Shown: positions 32,901-43,299 of the stretch, in pieces
Position numbering within the stretch: the first letter of the stretch is position 1
How the letters are laid out: each line of letters opens with the position of its first letter
DNA from: Beta vulgaris subsp. vulgaris
Lineage: Eukaryota; Streptophyta; Magnoliopsida; Caryophyllales; Amaranthaceae
Assembly (NCBI RefSeq): GCF_026745355.1
Contig: NC_079210.1
Coordinates: forward strand, 18,394,271 to 18,458,270
DNA length: 64,000 nt
Reading direction: 5' to 3'
Translations under genes and position numbers: made by a program
Notes under the pieces: model-generated
Seen by the model: the letters and a program-made list of their open reading frames with translations, nothing else
The model's database searches: none
What the model was told of the DNA's origin: nothing

Positions 32901-35066
32901 TTCTCCCGCCTTGATCCTCTCACTTTTGCCCACTCATTTTTCTTTATTTAAACTCTTATTCTTGTACTTTATTTGAACTCGCACGGAGATGATTTCACAT
33001 GACCATTCATGTTAGCCATGATCCGAAATCAAGCTCACTTAAAGGCTCTTTGGCTCATGAACTAGTTGCCCTTGTCTTAGAAGCTCTTGTGTTCTCCCCA
33101 TTTGCTTTTACCCCAATTTGTGACATGTATTACATGGGAGAATGCTTGAATCCAATCGAAGTGCATTTTTGTGTCCTTGGAGAATGGAAGAGTGAAGCTT
33201 GTAGTGTGCGTGGTTTTATGATAAGCCCGAGTTCTGTTTGGGCCATAACTCTTGCATTTGCTTTAGTGTGTTTAATTTTAGCTTATAGAAGTAATAGAGC
33301 TAGGATTTGTAAGCTCTGTTATTAGCTGTGATTAGGAGTGTATCTAGCTGGTTACAAATGGGAGTGAAAGGAGGAGTGATTGGTGTACTGGAACCATTTT
33401 AATGTGGGTGGTTTCTTGGAAGTTGCTTGCTAATTTCTTTTCATAGATGCTTGTATTGCTTTATATATGAGTTAATGAAGAGAAAGATCAGCTTTGTGTG
33501 AATTAGATTAAAACTAGTGTATTGTAATACTTTGCTTTGAGTGTGTCTCGAGCTTGAGTGTTCCACTTCAACTTTGAGTTTGTCTTGAGTTGTGAGAGTT
33601 ACGGAGATTGAGTGAGTCTTGTCTCTAGCCTAAGACCCCAAAACTTTGACTAAGTTCTTGTGTTTTGGTCACTATCCATTCTGTGAGTTTCAAAGAGAGT
33701 TGAGTGAATATTCTAATTCCTCAAGTCTAAAATCATCATACTTAATTGGGATGGTGTTTTTACACTTACATCAAGCCAACCCAAAATCATTTTGGGATTG
33801 ATTGGGAAGGTTGTTGTTGTTGTTGTTAAAAGCATGAGATCTTCTAGGATGAAATCCCCATAGTGATAGAGAGGGAAACTACCTTCACTTTCTCTATTTT
33901 ATCTTCTAAATTTGCGAGTATTATAGCTGCTGATAGCCCAACATGACATGCCTGTTGCTGTCTACTTGATTTCGTAGATAATGTATAGATAATTCTTTTC
34001 TGGAGGATCAGATAGAACGCACTGTAGTTAGCGTATCACGGCTGCTACAACGGACATAACAGGTGACGGGACAGATTGCACCCATACTTGAACTAGTTTT
34101 GCTTCATTGAACTCCATTGCCTTGTTTACCTTGTGTCCAAGCCCTGAATTTACTGGTTGGTATTATGTTTGAGTCTGTTCACTTAAAAGCGCATGTATAT
34201 AAACTCTTGGAAATTGCTTCAGTATGTGCTGACCTAATTAGGGATTACAGAGAGGAAGTCAGTCATATATACTTGATTACCTTCTATTCGTAGGGAATTT
34301 TCCATTATGTTGCATCATTGCATGTTATTATTCTTGCTTCATGCTGACTTTGCGTATGATATATGCAGCGCTGCCTTTCCTCATCTATGCATGGAGGTTA
34401 GTCTTGTGGGAACTATCCAATTGGCGAAATCTCTTTTTCGGCATTTTTCCATTTGTTGGATACATATTGAAACTCATCTTGGCTCTCATATACCGTTTCA
34501 TAGGTGATCCAATCACTTACACAGTTCTCTATGTTGAGACTGCAGTTCATGCCACCCGTTCCTTGTACTCCAGTATAGTGACATCTGCTCCAATACCAGA
34601 ATTAACCTTCATCATTATGCTTTCTTTGACTGTACTTGCTATTGGAGAAGCAGCTTCTCCAAACTCAATAAAGTGCCAACCCTATCTTCTTACTGCAGCT
34701 GGACTCATCGGTTATGGGGCAGTGAGAGGTGTCATCATTGAACCACTCTTCTGGTTGATGCTTGTTGGACTCTTTAGCTTTTCCCGGTTTTTTAAGAAAA
34801 GGGATTATGTTTCTTCTGCATTACCTATTGCAACTGTACTGGCCTCTGTTGGTGAGCCATGGGTAAGAGTTTTAGCAATCATCTCATTTACAGCATTGGC
34901 TATTCATCACCATTCTAAGGAACTTGCTGAAGGAAATGCAAAAGGTGAAGTCACTTCCTCTAGTGGGAATATTCCACTTCCTTTGCTGGGTGTTGCATTA
35001 GCCATTGGAATCCGTGTTGCTGCTAAGTGGGCTGGTTATCGCCATTTGACATGGATGATTGTATAG
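26961..35066 (+). CDS. Predicted plastid-targeted multi-pass membrane protein, two exons (26961-27315, 34369-35066)
   Basis: The joined coding length is 1053 nt (350 residues plus stop). Exon 1 ends ATTAATAG before GTTTCTC; exon 2 starts after ATATATGCAG; the phase matches and gives LRWPWLI-ALPFLIYAWRLVLW across the junction. Residues 1-60 are rich in Ser, Thr and Asn and poor in acidic residues, like a plastid transit peptide. A charged stretch (ERKSIEQEKEDKALEELRGK) follows. From about residue 115 there are six or seven hydrophobic segments, for example FGIFPFVGYILKLILALIY, TFIIMLSLTVLAIGEAA and EPLFWLMLVGLFSF. The context of the first ATG (CAACCATGTC) is good. I do not recognise the family with confidence; from memory it resembles EMB1923-type plant proteins, unverified. 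The ORF is intact, so it is probably a working gene. Confidence 0.82.
27548..27763. mobile_element. Possible MITE in intron
   Basis: GCTCCATTTGGTTTGACGG at the left and, inverted, GGCTTCATTTGTTTAGGAGG at the right are imperfect inverted ends; inside, GGAAAA and TTTTCC words pair over most of the length. The target duplication is not clear. Confidence 0.5.
28732..30545 (-). pseudogene. L1-type LINE 3' fragment: RT end, zf-RVT and RNase H
   Basis: On the minus strand, 30530-30395 reads as the C-terminal RT region (IGWDKVCNPSKRVGGLGSMK, AKSSWKII). The frame 29999-29472 has the zf-RVT zinc region (CQAILHGASKLAQ to HMHLFMECP), followed by the RNase H start (WKLPPAGFAKLDMDG). After a frameshift, 29535-29335 continues with QMELMGIREGLELA, the conserved RNase H helix. 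A T run at 28732-28749 would be the poly-A tail on this strand. It is inserted in the host intron, antisense to the gene, and is broken by stops. Confidence 0.8.
32215..33830 (+). pseudogene. RTE-clade LINE 3' remnant, split by about 1.2 kb of other sequence
   Basis: The plus strand at 32236-32390 reads, with one stop, EMHKLHWMSGHTIKDRLRNE, IIKKKVRVIYIENKMR and RLMWFGHVRQ, the C-terminal signature of plant RTE LINEs. The typical RTE 3' end (CCAACCCAAAATCATTTTGG followed by a GTT microsatellite) appears at 33778-33827. The roughly 1.17 kb between (about 32590-33750) does not belong to RTE and seems to be a later insertion; TTTTAC occurs near both borders. Confidence 0.7.
32638..32752. repeat. 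Palindromic MITE-like sequence
   Basis: TTTCACCAAATACCCCCAA at the left pairs with TTGGGGGCATTTGGTGAAA at the right, with further pairing inside (TCACGAAATAC with GTGAATTTTGTGA). The fold would be a hairpin of about 115 nt. No clear target duplication. Confidence 0.6.
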
Positions 35067-35705
35067 TTAAATAACAAAAAGTTTCAACCTCCTGAGCTCA
35101 CTTGCAGAATTCCATACTCATGGTTTTTCGAAGTAATGTGCTTCATTGACTTGTCCGGAGTACAATGGTGCTGCCACTTTTTCTGGAGATTACAGTCTTG
35201 ATCATTCCCTCTGGCTATATTACGACTTTACATGATTACCCTTACGCTTTAGTTTTACTAAGCACAAGAAGAAATAGAGACGTCTTGATCGAAGGGGAAT
35301 CGATCCTTGATTATTGCAAGCTAGGAAATATGATAATATTCATACTAAGAAAGAATATTTGCCTTTCCGTCTTTCGCTCAAACTGTTGTATTTTTGGCTG
35401 TCAAACTACCTTGGCATGGTTTGTCAGAGATATGCGTGTAAGAAGATCAACTTTTTCACAACTTACAATAGTTCAACCAGGTTATGTGAAGAATGGCTAA
35501 CTAGGTAAGTACCAATCCATGTAGGTGGTACGCTATCAACACTTTACTAGTAATATTATGTTTGCAAATGTGCGTAAACTATGAGCCATTTTTTTGGACA
35601 GAAGTACAGAACTACTAACATAAACTATTGGTCCAATTGCAGTCCTCAAATCTGTTGTCCATCCTCCATTAATATATATAAACATCATTTTCTTTCAAAC
35701 AATTA
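35067..35705. other. 3' flank of the membrane-protein gene
   Basis: It presumably holds the 3' untranslated region, but I see no decisive polyadenylation signal. Two open stretches (35165-35508) have no family resemblance and probably arise by chance. Confidence 0.4.
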
Positions 35706-35966
35706 CTCCCCCCCTAACATATTACTTGCAATATTTGGACTAGGGGATTTTTTAGGCTTAAACTTTCCCAAATTTACATCACCACCATTTTAGGTCTTAT
35801 AAAAAGCTCTTTTCACATCTAAAAAAGGGTTTTTCTTCACTCTTTTTCATCATCAAAATGCTAGTCCTAATTAATGTTTAGTTAGCGAAAAATTACACAA
35901 ATTTTGCAAAACAGTAGGAGCAGCTAGCATCAGTTTCTTCCACTTTCTTCATTCTTCATCAGCAAA

Positions 35967-37700
35967 ATGGGGGAAGGCTTCTTTGACGCTGAGAGGCTGC
36001 TCATGGAACAATGATTTGTGGCATCAACTGTGGGCACAGAATTCACAGTGGAGCATGAGTTAGTAAGGAAAGCAAATTGGGACTTAAGCGAGGAGAAGAA
36101 AAGACACATTGTTTACAATTTGTTGGGTATTAGGAAAGGCAAAAAGCTTCCACGGGGTTCTCAAACTAAACTGGCAAATGATTTGGGTGTGCATAAATCA
36201 ACAATTAACTGATTATTCGAAAAAACACAAGCAGCAACAAAAAATGGGGAATCAATTGATGTAAGTGCCAATAGAAAAGGGAGGTATGGGAGGAAGTCAC
36301 AATATGAAAACGGTGAGGAGTTGCTTGAGTCCTGCCCCCTTCGCCTAAGGGGCACAGTGATGGCATATGCTGGTTAGTGGTTACATAAAATGCTCTCATA
36401 TGCACATATGGAGGCTCATAAAAAAGGGCCTTTTGGGAGCACATAAGAGTGCAAATTACCCACATGTTTCGGATGCAAACAAGCTGGAGAGAAAGAAGTG
36501 GGTTTTATCCCACATAATTCCAGCAACAACTAAATCCAGAAATTACTCAATCAAAGTGATGTTCATGGGTGTTTCATCTAGGCCTTTGTATGATAATGAG
36601 GGCTATATGATACATTGATGTGTGCATGGATGACTCCACCAAGCTATCTTCAAATGCTTTCTTAGGTCGTTACATGGTTTTACTTTACTCCTAAAGTAGA
36701 GGTTTTACATGTGACTAAAAATATGTTTTTCAGTTGTAATAAGATTTGAAAATGTTAGATTGTTTCGATTCATCAAAGGCCTTGTTGCCATGAGTTGTAA
36801 TTTAGGAAAGTTTCCTTAAATTTGAAGTGTGAAGTGGCGTGCAAGGGGAACCCTTGGAGCCGTGTGGTTTGGTTGTATTTAAGGAATGATTTGCCATCTT
36901 TTCTTAAGTTCTAGCTAGATTCTAGGCTATAATTAAGGGAGAATACTTTCCTTATTTACTACTAGAGGGCCGTGGGTTTTGATGTACTTGGGGAGCAAGG
37001 TTTTCTTGCTTCTTCTCCTACAAATAGAGGCACCTAATCATGTAAAGGTTAGATTGAGTTTAACCTATATCTTGTGAATTAAAGTTTTCGAAGTAAATTC
37101 AAAGTCTAAGCAGTGAATGCAAACCCTTGTTTGAATTTCAACTTGGATTAGTTGAACTTCTACAAACCCTAGTTGTTGTTAATCCTTGGTTAGGAATTAA
37201 TAACTCCATATTCATTGTTACTAATCAAGTTTAGAGTATTTTTTAACTTGTCATATTCGTACTACACCATCATAAAAACTAAAAGAATCCTACTTTCAAT
37301 CAAGAGTCTAGAATAGCCTTCCAAAATCATATCAAACATGATGGGAGATTTGGCATTATTCCCTTTTATTGTCAAAAAAGGAGCAAAGAAAAGAAGCAGG
37401 TACTGTGAAGCAGGCACATGGGAAACAAAACTCATTACTAACATCAACAAGGCAGCAACCAGAGACATGTTGGTTAACAAAGGAATCCCTTGTATCAGGG
37501 AGAAATGGCCAGCAAGTATGTCAAAGCATATTTATATTCAGCAGGATAATGCAAAGCCGCATGTCACAGATAATGACCCAACTTTTAGGGAAGCAGCTAC
37601 ACAAGATGGTTTCAACATGATACTTATCAATCAACCTCCCCCATCCCCAAAATTGTGCTAGATTTAGGTTTGTTTAGAGCTTTTCAAAGTCTTCAGTATC
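35967..37700 (+). pseudogene. Mariner-like transposase, broken
   Basis: Cut-and-paste transposase of the plant mariner family. The ATG at 35967 is followed by a TGA at 36012; the frame then reads LSEEKKRHIVYNLLGIRKGK, RGSQTKLANDLGVHKSTIN, the helix-turn-helix DNA-binding region, and a basic RGRYGRKS block. The next part has LERKKWVLSHIIPATTKSRN and IKVMFMGVSSRPLYDNEG. The segment that should hold the first catalytic Asp (VDEKWF-like) is deleted between SHI and PATT. After an insertion the frame 37338-37661 gives LALFPFIVKKGAKK, the second catalytic motif QQDNAKPH, and QPPPSPKL, where the final Asp motif is out of frame. Dead copy. Confidence 0.85.
36619..37335. repeat. 0.7-kb insertion in the mariner transposase, possibly a solo LTR
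   Basis: The two sides of this stretch are adjacent in related transposases (DNEG then the LFPF block). Inside, CTACAAATAGAGGCACC near 37017 looks like a promoter region, and AAGTTTTCGAAGTAAATTC then AATCCTTGGTTAGGAATT resemble the end of a retrotransposon LTR. A start at TGTTAGATTG (36753) is plausible. No target duplication was confirmed. Confidence 0.45.
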
Positions 37701-40700
37701 AAACATTTCCAAAAGACATTGATGATAAAATGTAATCTCCCGTAAATTTATGAATTTTATAAATATATTTTAGTATACATATATTTATATTTAAATATAA
37801 TTTAGTTTAAAATAATTTATTTATTTAAAGAAGGTTGACTATTTTAAAAGCCAAAATAATTATTTTAAGGATTTAAGGAAGTTAAAATATTTTCGTTAAG
37901 GCATGCTTTGAAAAAAGGTTGAAATACTAATTGGATTTGAAAAAGAAGTTTAAATGGGCTTGAGTAACCCAAATACTAAGTGGACTAGAAAAATGACTTC
38001 TATTGATGTTAGGAGTTTTTCAATCATCAATCCTATTCATCATTCAATCCTACTTGAAATCCAATTGCCTTTTCCTAAGCCCAAAAGGAAAACATACATA
38101 TAAATACCTTGAACCCAATTATTTTACCCACACAAATTTTCTCTCTCCTCACACTTCCCAAGACCGGCACCCCACTCTTCTCTCTCTCACACGTTTTTTT
38201 TACTTCTCCTCTTTTCTTTCTTCTTCTTCAAGAAACACTTTCTTCTCCACCAAGAAACATCACGACACCACTGCCACCTGTTTTTTGCGCTGTTGCTGGC
38301 GCCTAGGCCGACACCTCTTCCTTCCTTATTCCTTTTGATTTTGTTGATTTAATTCTTTTTCTTCCTCCTCAAGTTTTGATTAAATATTATATTTTTATGT
38401 TTTAGTTTTAGTACTAATTATGATTAGTAACTTTAATTTACTGTTTTAATGATGAATTTATGATTATATAAATTATGTATTGAAAGAATAAAGTTTCAGA
38501 TTTGATTATTGTATTTAGATTGAGTTTTAATTATCAAAGCATGAATTTTTAGGGTATTAAAGATTGAAAAATCATAGTAGCATGTGATAAACTATGAAAT
38601 TGATTTAACTCATGACTTCAAGCATGTTTAAGTATGTTTAAAGAGGGTTTTAATAATTTATAAGTTGCTGAAATTTTAGAAAGGTTGTTATTAATGAAGT
38701 TTTATGGATTTTAATGACTAGTATAGTAGTATTATGTTAGGTAAAATAAGTAATTGAAGTTTTTATGATAAAAATAACTTTTAAATATTTCAAAGGAGAT
38801 TTTAAGTATTTTAAAGTTGCTGGAATTCATTTGGAGTATTTATTATATTGGTTGTTTTAGACAGAGATTACTCAATAAACGATTTTTAAGGTGATTAAAG
38901 GTGGCCTACCAATTTGTTTACAAAAGGTATGTACATACCTATGTGTTATGTGATGTAGTATCATGATTTTAGGTAGGAAAAATTATAGTATCATGTATAG
39001 GAATTTTGTAAGTTCATATATGATTTCTGTTATGATTGGATTTTACATGTTTTATGCTTGTATGCGAACATGTAAGTATGAGATTTTATTATGTGTTGTA
39101 TATCATGTTTGTATGGAATATTGATGCAAGTATGTTGGTCGGGAACTTTATTTATTAATTCACATGGGTATATTAATATATTTATTGAGTTGGATCATGT
39201 TAAATCATGTGTTCCCTTATTTTATTATTTTCACTACTCTATGAGGACTGTGGGCCTTATTTGGTAAGTTGATAATTTATGCCTTTGAAAGGTAAGTGAT
39301 GAATGAGCTTTTATGCTCATTCAAGGTCGTCTTTTAGGTTCCTTTTAAGCTTTGGTCGAGTCATTTTCGTTAGTTTAGTTCATTTTCCGTAATTTTACGT
39401 CCACTACAACAAATAACTACTTGTGCCACGGAAAAAATCGTGGCACAAGTTGAAAAATCCCGTGGCTATGAGTTATAGCCACAGGAATTTGAAAAAATAC
39501 TCCCGTGGCACAAGTGGTCGTGGCTAAGATTTTGCCACGGAAAAACTAAGGGCGTGGCATAAAATTAATTTTATGCCACGGATATTCCCGTGGCTAAAAA
39601 TTTAATCTGCCACAAGTACCTCCGTGGCTAATAAATACCTTGCCACGAATACTATTGTGGCTAAAGAATTATTTGCAACCAATAATATTGTGGCTAACAA
39701 GTTGTTTTGCCACAAAGACTCCCGTGGCTAACAAATGTTATTGCTTCGAACTTTCGTTGATAACAAAATTTTGTTGCTTTAGGCTAATCTAATACTTGTG
39801 AATAAAGATAAAACGAGCACCATAATATTGGAAAAACATAATTTATATTGATAACATAGCTAATATTTGTACATAAAATTTGATGTGAACAAAACTAACA
39901 AATCCTAACATTGTAAACTAAGATATACATGTGCGTGTGTATGTATATACACCAATGTTGTTACAAAGGGGAAAAAACATAGAACTTTTATGCAACTAAT
40001 ACTAGCACTTCTTGCATTGTGCTTCATGATATGCACATTCTTTTTCCAACCTACAACCAATCCAAGAAAAAAGTTAAAACACAGTTTATATTAAAAAAAA
40101 TGCAAGAATAATGCAATTATACAACAATATCATGAAATTAGAACTCTTAGTTGACAGGATGTAAGCTTAGATTTAAAACTATTCTGATAAGTCTATACTT
40201 TTATAATCAGTACGACAGAACTAAATTAATCTACAAGCTAAAGAGCATCCAACCTCTTGAATATCGGGAAGTACAAACCTCATCAATGCCTAGTCCTCTA
40301 ATCTTTAAATCCAATTTCTATTAAGTGCACCTATCTTTTTAGAGTATACTGTTAACAATGAGATATTTTAAATTGATTCTAATGCACCTTAACGCATTCT
40401 CTACACTCATGACTTTTCCAAATTGCAGTATTCCTCACCTTCAATATCTGATATATACAAGCTAGAATACAAGTATTAATGGACAACTCTTAAAGCCTCT
40501 AAAGCCTCTGTACTGCTTGCTTGTTCTACAAATCCCATGCAAACTGTTTAATTTTACCTCCAAAACCAAGTCAACCCGGCCTGCAAATAAGTCCAATGCT
40601 ACTAACTATAGGTGCAAGCAAAGAATAGATTATTGTAAGTTTCCTCCTTTTCTCCACATAACTTACACCAACTGTTCATATTATTAGTTAAGTGTAAATT

Positions 40701-40822
40701 AAGACACCCTATCCATTGTATTCAGCCTGCCATCTAAAGAAAGTCAAGCAATAAATTGATGTTCCTTGACTGCCATCCTTATACTAAAATTATGACCAAC
40801 ACCCTTAAATGAGTCTACCTTT

Positions 40823-40872
40823 CAACAACAACAACAACAAAGACTTAATCCCAAAATAATTTAGGGTCAGCT
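40823..40872 (-). repeat. RTE-like LINE 3' tail (or related SINE) with TTG microsatellite
   Basis: The minus strand reads GCTGACCCTAAATTATTTTG, GGATTAAGTCTTTG and then (TTG)n. It resembles the tail at 33778-33827. It lies in what would be the intron after SCC2-like exon c, 18 bp from the splice site. Confidence 0.65.
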
Positions 40873-40889
40873 AGACAACTCATACATAC

Positions 40890-41493
40890 TTGCAAACCAA
40901 CATAGGATGAGATGCAATATGCCTTCCAAAAAGTTCCAGAACAGCTTCTCGGACAAATATTGCAGAATCACAAAACCTTCCCTCAACGGCTGATTGAACA
41001 CGTTTGTCACGCAAAACATCAGGATTAGCTTCTACTATGCTAACCTACTCCAACAGAAAAAGAGGAAAAAGTTGTCATGATCTCCAAAATCCAGCCAAAA
41101 AGTATCCAGATTGAAGACCCAACAAAAAAGGAGAGGGGGAGTATCAAATCCACTTACTGCACGCAATGCCGAGCCCTGATTACAGGTGAATTATCTCGTA
41201 GACTCACCTGAAATGGGTAGCCACGTTATAGAGACATGTAGCACCCAAACAAAGAGGAACTAGGATATCTGTTAATACTAACCATAAGCATGCCAAGAAT
41301 TGTGTCAAATCCTCTTGAAAAAGAATTATATTGTCCTAGACACAAAGTGATCTTTTTAATGGAAACTCTGGTCAATAAAGACGATAGTGCCCCTGAATCA
41401 CGAATAACTGCTTTAGATTTTAATCTGGCAAGGCAATAACTGAACTGCTGCTGAGATTTTGGTTCATATTTGTACCAGAGGCAGAGATAGAAC
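40890..41493 (-). pseudogene. SCC2: Captured fragment of an SCC2/Nipped-B-like cohesin-loader gene (three exons with introns)
   Basis: SCC2 loads cohesin onto chromosomes. On the minus strand, exon a (41493-41283) encodes [37 protein letters not shown] and [16 protein letters not shown]; exon b (41207-41158) SLRDNSPVIRAR; exon c (41044-40890) [40 protein letters not shown] and IASHP. Consensus splice sites remain (GTTAGT, GTAAGT and GTATGT donors; TTTCAG and TGCAG acceptors), so genomic DNA was captured, not cDNA. Exon b has lost one base before the Ala-Leu-Arg codons and exon c one base after HP. This is about 140 residues of a protein well over 1500 long. It cannot make a cohesin loader, but could give antisense or small RNA against the parent gene. 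Confidence 0.85.
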
Positions 41494-41749
41494 CTGCAAA
41501 TAAATAGCATCCATAAGGTACAATAGCAAATTTTGAACTATACCATCGCCATAAACTTTAAGCTTCAACTTCAATGATTTAATAGCGATTTTTGATACCT
41601 TCCGGTGGATCTATCCTAGAAACTAAAATGCATTGGTCCCTGTACTCAAAACTATACAATCATTGAAAAGAAGAATACCAGGTCCGCTGGTTTCACTGTA
41701 GCTGACTCAAGAGTATTCATGTGATTTGAAGATTATTGCTGAAGTTTTT

Positions 41750-41790
41750 CACGTTTGTCACACAAAATATCAGGATCAGCTTCTACTATT
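41750..41790 (-). repeat. Second copy of part of SCC2-like exon c
   Basis: The minus strand encodes IVEADPDILCDKR and differs from exon c (40999-41039) at 4 of 41 positions. It then runs into unrelated codons (EKLQQ, stop). It is closer to the usual plant SCC2 peptide than exon c itself. Confidence 0.7.
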
Positions 41791-43009
41791 GTTGATTTCT
41801 TTTTTTGTCATCAGTCTAAAACGGAACACGTTCTGTGCAATCGCAAGTCCTATACTTTTCAAACAATAACCTAGTCTTTACTCTTTATTACCATTCATAG
41901 ATGGTGATATACTTTTATGATTTATCCTTTGATTTTACTTGTTCATGTTCTAAAACAATCTGTCTACAGCTTCAAAGTATTGTGGGTAAACTGCATACTT
42001 ACGACCTCTTTAGAACTTGCCAACCACAAAGGTGGTTACTTTGGCCTTTTATGATAAATGTTGTGTGTTCTGCATGTGAATGTTCCATGCTTGACTTTTG
42101 GATCTCTTATCAAAAAACTTCTTTTATGCTGGTTCATCTCCCTACTTTCGCAGATAGTAATGATTCTAAAGATCAATCAGTTGTGAGGAATCCTTCTGTC
42201 TCTGACCTATTTTGTTATGTGTCAACTTTAGTTGTCTGGTTATAGTTATGATTTATACACAAAAGGCCAAAAGATTCACTGAAGCAAAAGAGAAGAAAAT
42301 CCTCACTCCAAACTCAAGTAAGTGATAGATAATAATCCGTAAACGAAACTCATGAACATAAATTCACAACTATACTCTGGAGATAATAATCTGTAAACAA
42401 GAAGCACGAACATCAATTAAGAACATACCTCTTAGACTATCAATCAATATAGCAGCCTAGCTTTTTTCTCTACCACAATCACCAATGGGCCACATGATGG
42501 AACTCGAACGAGGACACAGGGGACACCATCGGATTCAAGATGTGCATAACTGGAAATTGAATTCTAAAATTAAACAAACCAATACGACGAACAATGTGAG
42601 AGACTAAGATCGATTATAGCGAAAAGAATTGACGAATCACAAATTCCAGTTTTTCAATTGAGAATTGAGGGAAATTAAATTGGAATTGTGATGGAAGAAT
42701 TTGGATCATGGGGGAGTGGTGGTTATCGACGATGGTGTGGGGCTTCAAGCTATGGCGCCCAAGAGTATTATGGCGAGGATGAGGGTTCTAGATTTATTAT
42801 TACTTTTTTCACAGGTTGTTCTAGATTTAATTTGTTACGTTAACCATGATGCATAGATAGAATAATACATTAATACTCGGAGTGGTAGTTTTTTTTATTG
42901 TATTTGTTACATTAAAAAGGAATTTTTTTAAAAAAGTAAATAAATTTATTATATAACTTATACTGCATCAATTTTAATTGAAAAGATAATATTTTAGAAT
43001 TATTATTTT

Positions 43010-43299
43010 TAGGAAACCGGTTCAAGTTAGAAGTAGTCTCTTATATCTTTACCAGAAGAATATATACGTATAATAGTGTATTCTGTTGAAAAAAAAAATT
43101 AAAAAAATAAAATATTTCAAGGAAACCGGTTTTTACTTGGAAGCAGTCTCTTATTTCACAATAACTTTTTTTATTAGTCAAATAGTTAAACTTAAGAGAC
43201 TGGTTGTAGATAATCAATGGTTTCCTACATTTAAGAAATGGGTTAGTAACCTCAACCGGTCTCCTATAGGTAGTCTCTTTGGCCATTTTTGTAGTAGTG
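43010..43299. mobile_element. Right end of a second CACTA element nested in the first
   Basis: The sequence ends GGCCATTTTTGTAGTAGTG at 43299; inverted this is CACTACTACAAAAATGGCC, a common CACTA terminus different from the outer element. Inside, the unit AGGAAACCGGTT-n-AGAAGTAGTCTCTTAT occurs at 43012 and in a changed form at 43119, and related CCGGTCTCCTATAGG words follow. The left end was not found. Confidence 0.65.

Larger units (their letters stand above)
27316..34368 (+). other. 7.05-kb intron of the membrane-protein gene, filled with element remnants
   Basis: Bounded by GT at 27316 and AG at 34367-34368. It holds an L1 LINE fragment (28732-30545), an RTE LINE remnant (32215-33830) and palindromic MITE-like sequences. 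30546-32214 shows no recognisable feature. The stretch at 32999-33325 is open on the plus strand (108 codons, two hydrophobic segments), but I find no family for it. The last 500 bases before exon 2 are ordinary intron-like sequence. Confidence 0.75.
35706..37730 (+). mobile_element. Mariner-like element, decayed and truncated by a gypsy element
   Basis: The transposase remnant (35967-37700) defines it. A possible left terminus, CTCCCCCCCTAAC after TA, is at 35706. The right part is lost where the Tekay-type element starts at 37731. A 0.7-kb insertion lies at 36619-37335. Confidence 0.7.

Noticed and set aside
32999..33325. 108-codon plus-strand ORF in the intron
   Set aside because: No family resemblance, no splice or promoter support, lies in an apparent repeat insertion; noted in the intron entry only.
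33810..33830. GTT microsatellite as an independent repeat
   Set aside because: It is the normal 3' tail of an RTE LINE.
35165..35508. Open frames just after the membrane-protein gene
   Set aside because: Two overlapping frames without recognisable domains in presumed 3' UTR; likely chance.
39418..39730. Regularly spaced GCCACGG/CCGTGGC words as a CRISPR-like array
   Set aside because: Spacing is irregular, the genome is a plant, and the words are CACTA subterminal repeats.
41901..42245. 114-codon ORF inside the CACTA element
   Set aside because: No domain recognised and Cys-rich by chance composition; could be captured DNA, but not supportable as a gene.
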